Shown: positions 5,097 through 5,242 of the stretch, piece by piece
How positions within the stretch are numbered: the first letter of the stretch is position 1
Layout: each line of letters opens with the position of its first letter
NCBI GenBank assembly: GCA_030042375.1
Contig: JASHZU010000456.1
Span: 1-5,242, forward strand
Source of the DNA: Verrucomicrobiia bacterium
GTDB taxonomy: Bacteria > Verrucomicrobiota > Verrucomicrobiae > Limisphaerales > UBA11358
Reading direction: 5' to 3'
DNA: 5,242 bases
The notes under the pieces: generated by a model
What the model was told of the DNA's origin: nothing
Databases searched by the model: none
The model's input: only the letters and a program-made list of their open reading frames with translations
Program-made: the position numbers and the translations under genes

Positions 5097-5132
5097 GGCT
5101 TCCAGTATTTATTGATTCCCCGGCGGTTTCAT

Positions 5133-5242
5133 TCAGCCCAATCCCAACCTCTTGCGCGCTTCGTCAATCGTGTAAGTGCGTTTGCCTTTATTTCGGGCGC
5201 GGGCTTCCAGCAAATCAAGATAATCGCCCAAATCTTCCACCT
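5133..5242 (-). CDS. C-terminal end of a small protein, possibly an antitoxin (partial)
   Basis: The frame is open from the right edge and ends at TGA (5135-5133), giving 35 residues: VEDLGDYLDLLEARARNKG, then KRTYTIDEARKRLGLG. The pattern of an acidic helix with a Glu-Asp pair, a basic turn, and a final Thr/Ser-hydrophobic-Asp/Glu-Glu-x-x-x-x-Leu-Gly helix is common at the C-terminus of Phd/YefM and RelB-type antitoxins. No DNA-binding N-terminus is visible because the window ends. The next ATG overlaps the region of the stop (TGAATG) but reads only seven codons, so no toxin gene follows. The DUF2283-like frame starts 36 bases downstream on the same strand. The frame is likely real coding sequence; the family call is an inference. 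Confidence 0.4.
   Translation of the reverse strand, partial: VEDLGDYLDLLEARARNKGKRTYTIDEARKRLGLG

Overview
The window looks like a piece of a Verrucomicrobiota chromosome, most like the soil Pedosphaera / Limisphaerales-type lineage. This rests on the combination of a PEP-CTERM surface protein, ATP synthase genes with a long charged insert in the beta subunit, a DUF2167 membrane protein with a lineage-style cytosolic tail, weak Shine-Dalgarno signals at most starts and a GC-rich double-hairpin repeat. No 16S or other phylogenetic marker is complete here, so the assignment is an inference.

Layout, left to right. Bases 1-1459 (+) are the end of the F1 ATP synthase operon: atpD, cut by the left edge just upstream of the P-loop, then complete atpC. 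A 375-base non-coding region (1460-1834) follows and is rich in ordered short repeats: four TCAC units at an exact 11-bp period (Pho-box-like), a 21-bp-spaced direct repeat, two copies of a TTGA-N5-TCAA dyad 231 bp apart, and a candidate promoter. It leads into a 497-residue protein (1835-3328, +). This has a signal peptide, an exported DUF2167 domain, one membrane segment and a 210-residue cytosolic tail made of an Ala-rich linker, a basic/aromatic motif, an Asn-Gly-His repeat and a six-heptad coiled coil.

A second non-coding region (3329-3641) holds the best sigma70-type promoter of the window (TTGACT-17-TCTAAT) and, in the predicted leader, a two-part stem-loop. These precede a GTG-started, exported PEP-CTERM protein (3642-4301, +), a probable exosortase substrate.

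The right quarter is on the minus strand, convergent to the rest. Reading leftward from the right edge, it has the last 35 codons of a small protein with antitoxin-like appearance, a short DUF2283-like reading frame that loses its family sequence at a double-hairpin palindromic repeat (about 4953-5009), then a CysO/MoaD/ThiS-type sulfur-carrier protein ending in Gly-Gly and a stand-alone NIL-domain protein. The last two are 16 bases apart, form a probable two-gene operon and suggest a sulfur-transfer role, possibly in cysteine or methionine synthesis.

No tRNA, rRNA, CRISPR array or transposase gene was seen.
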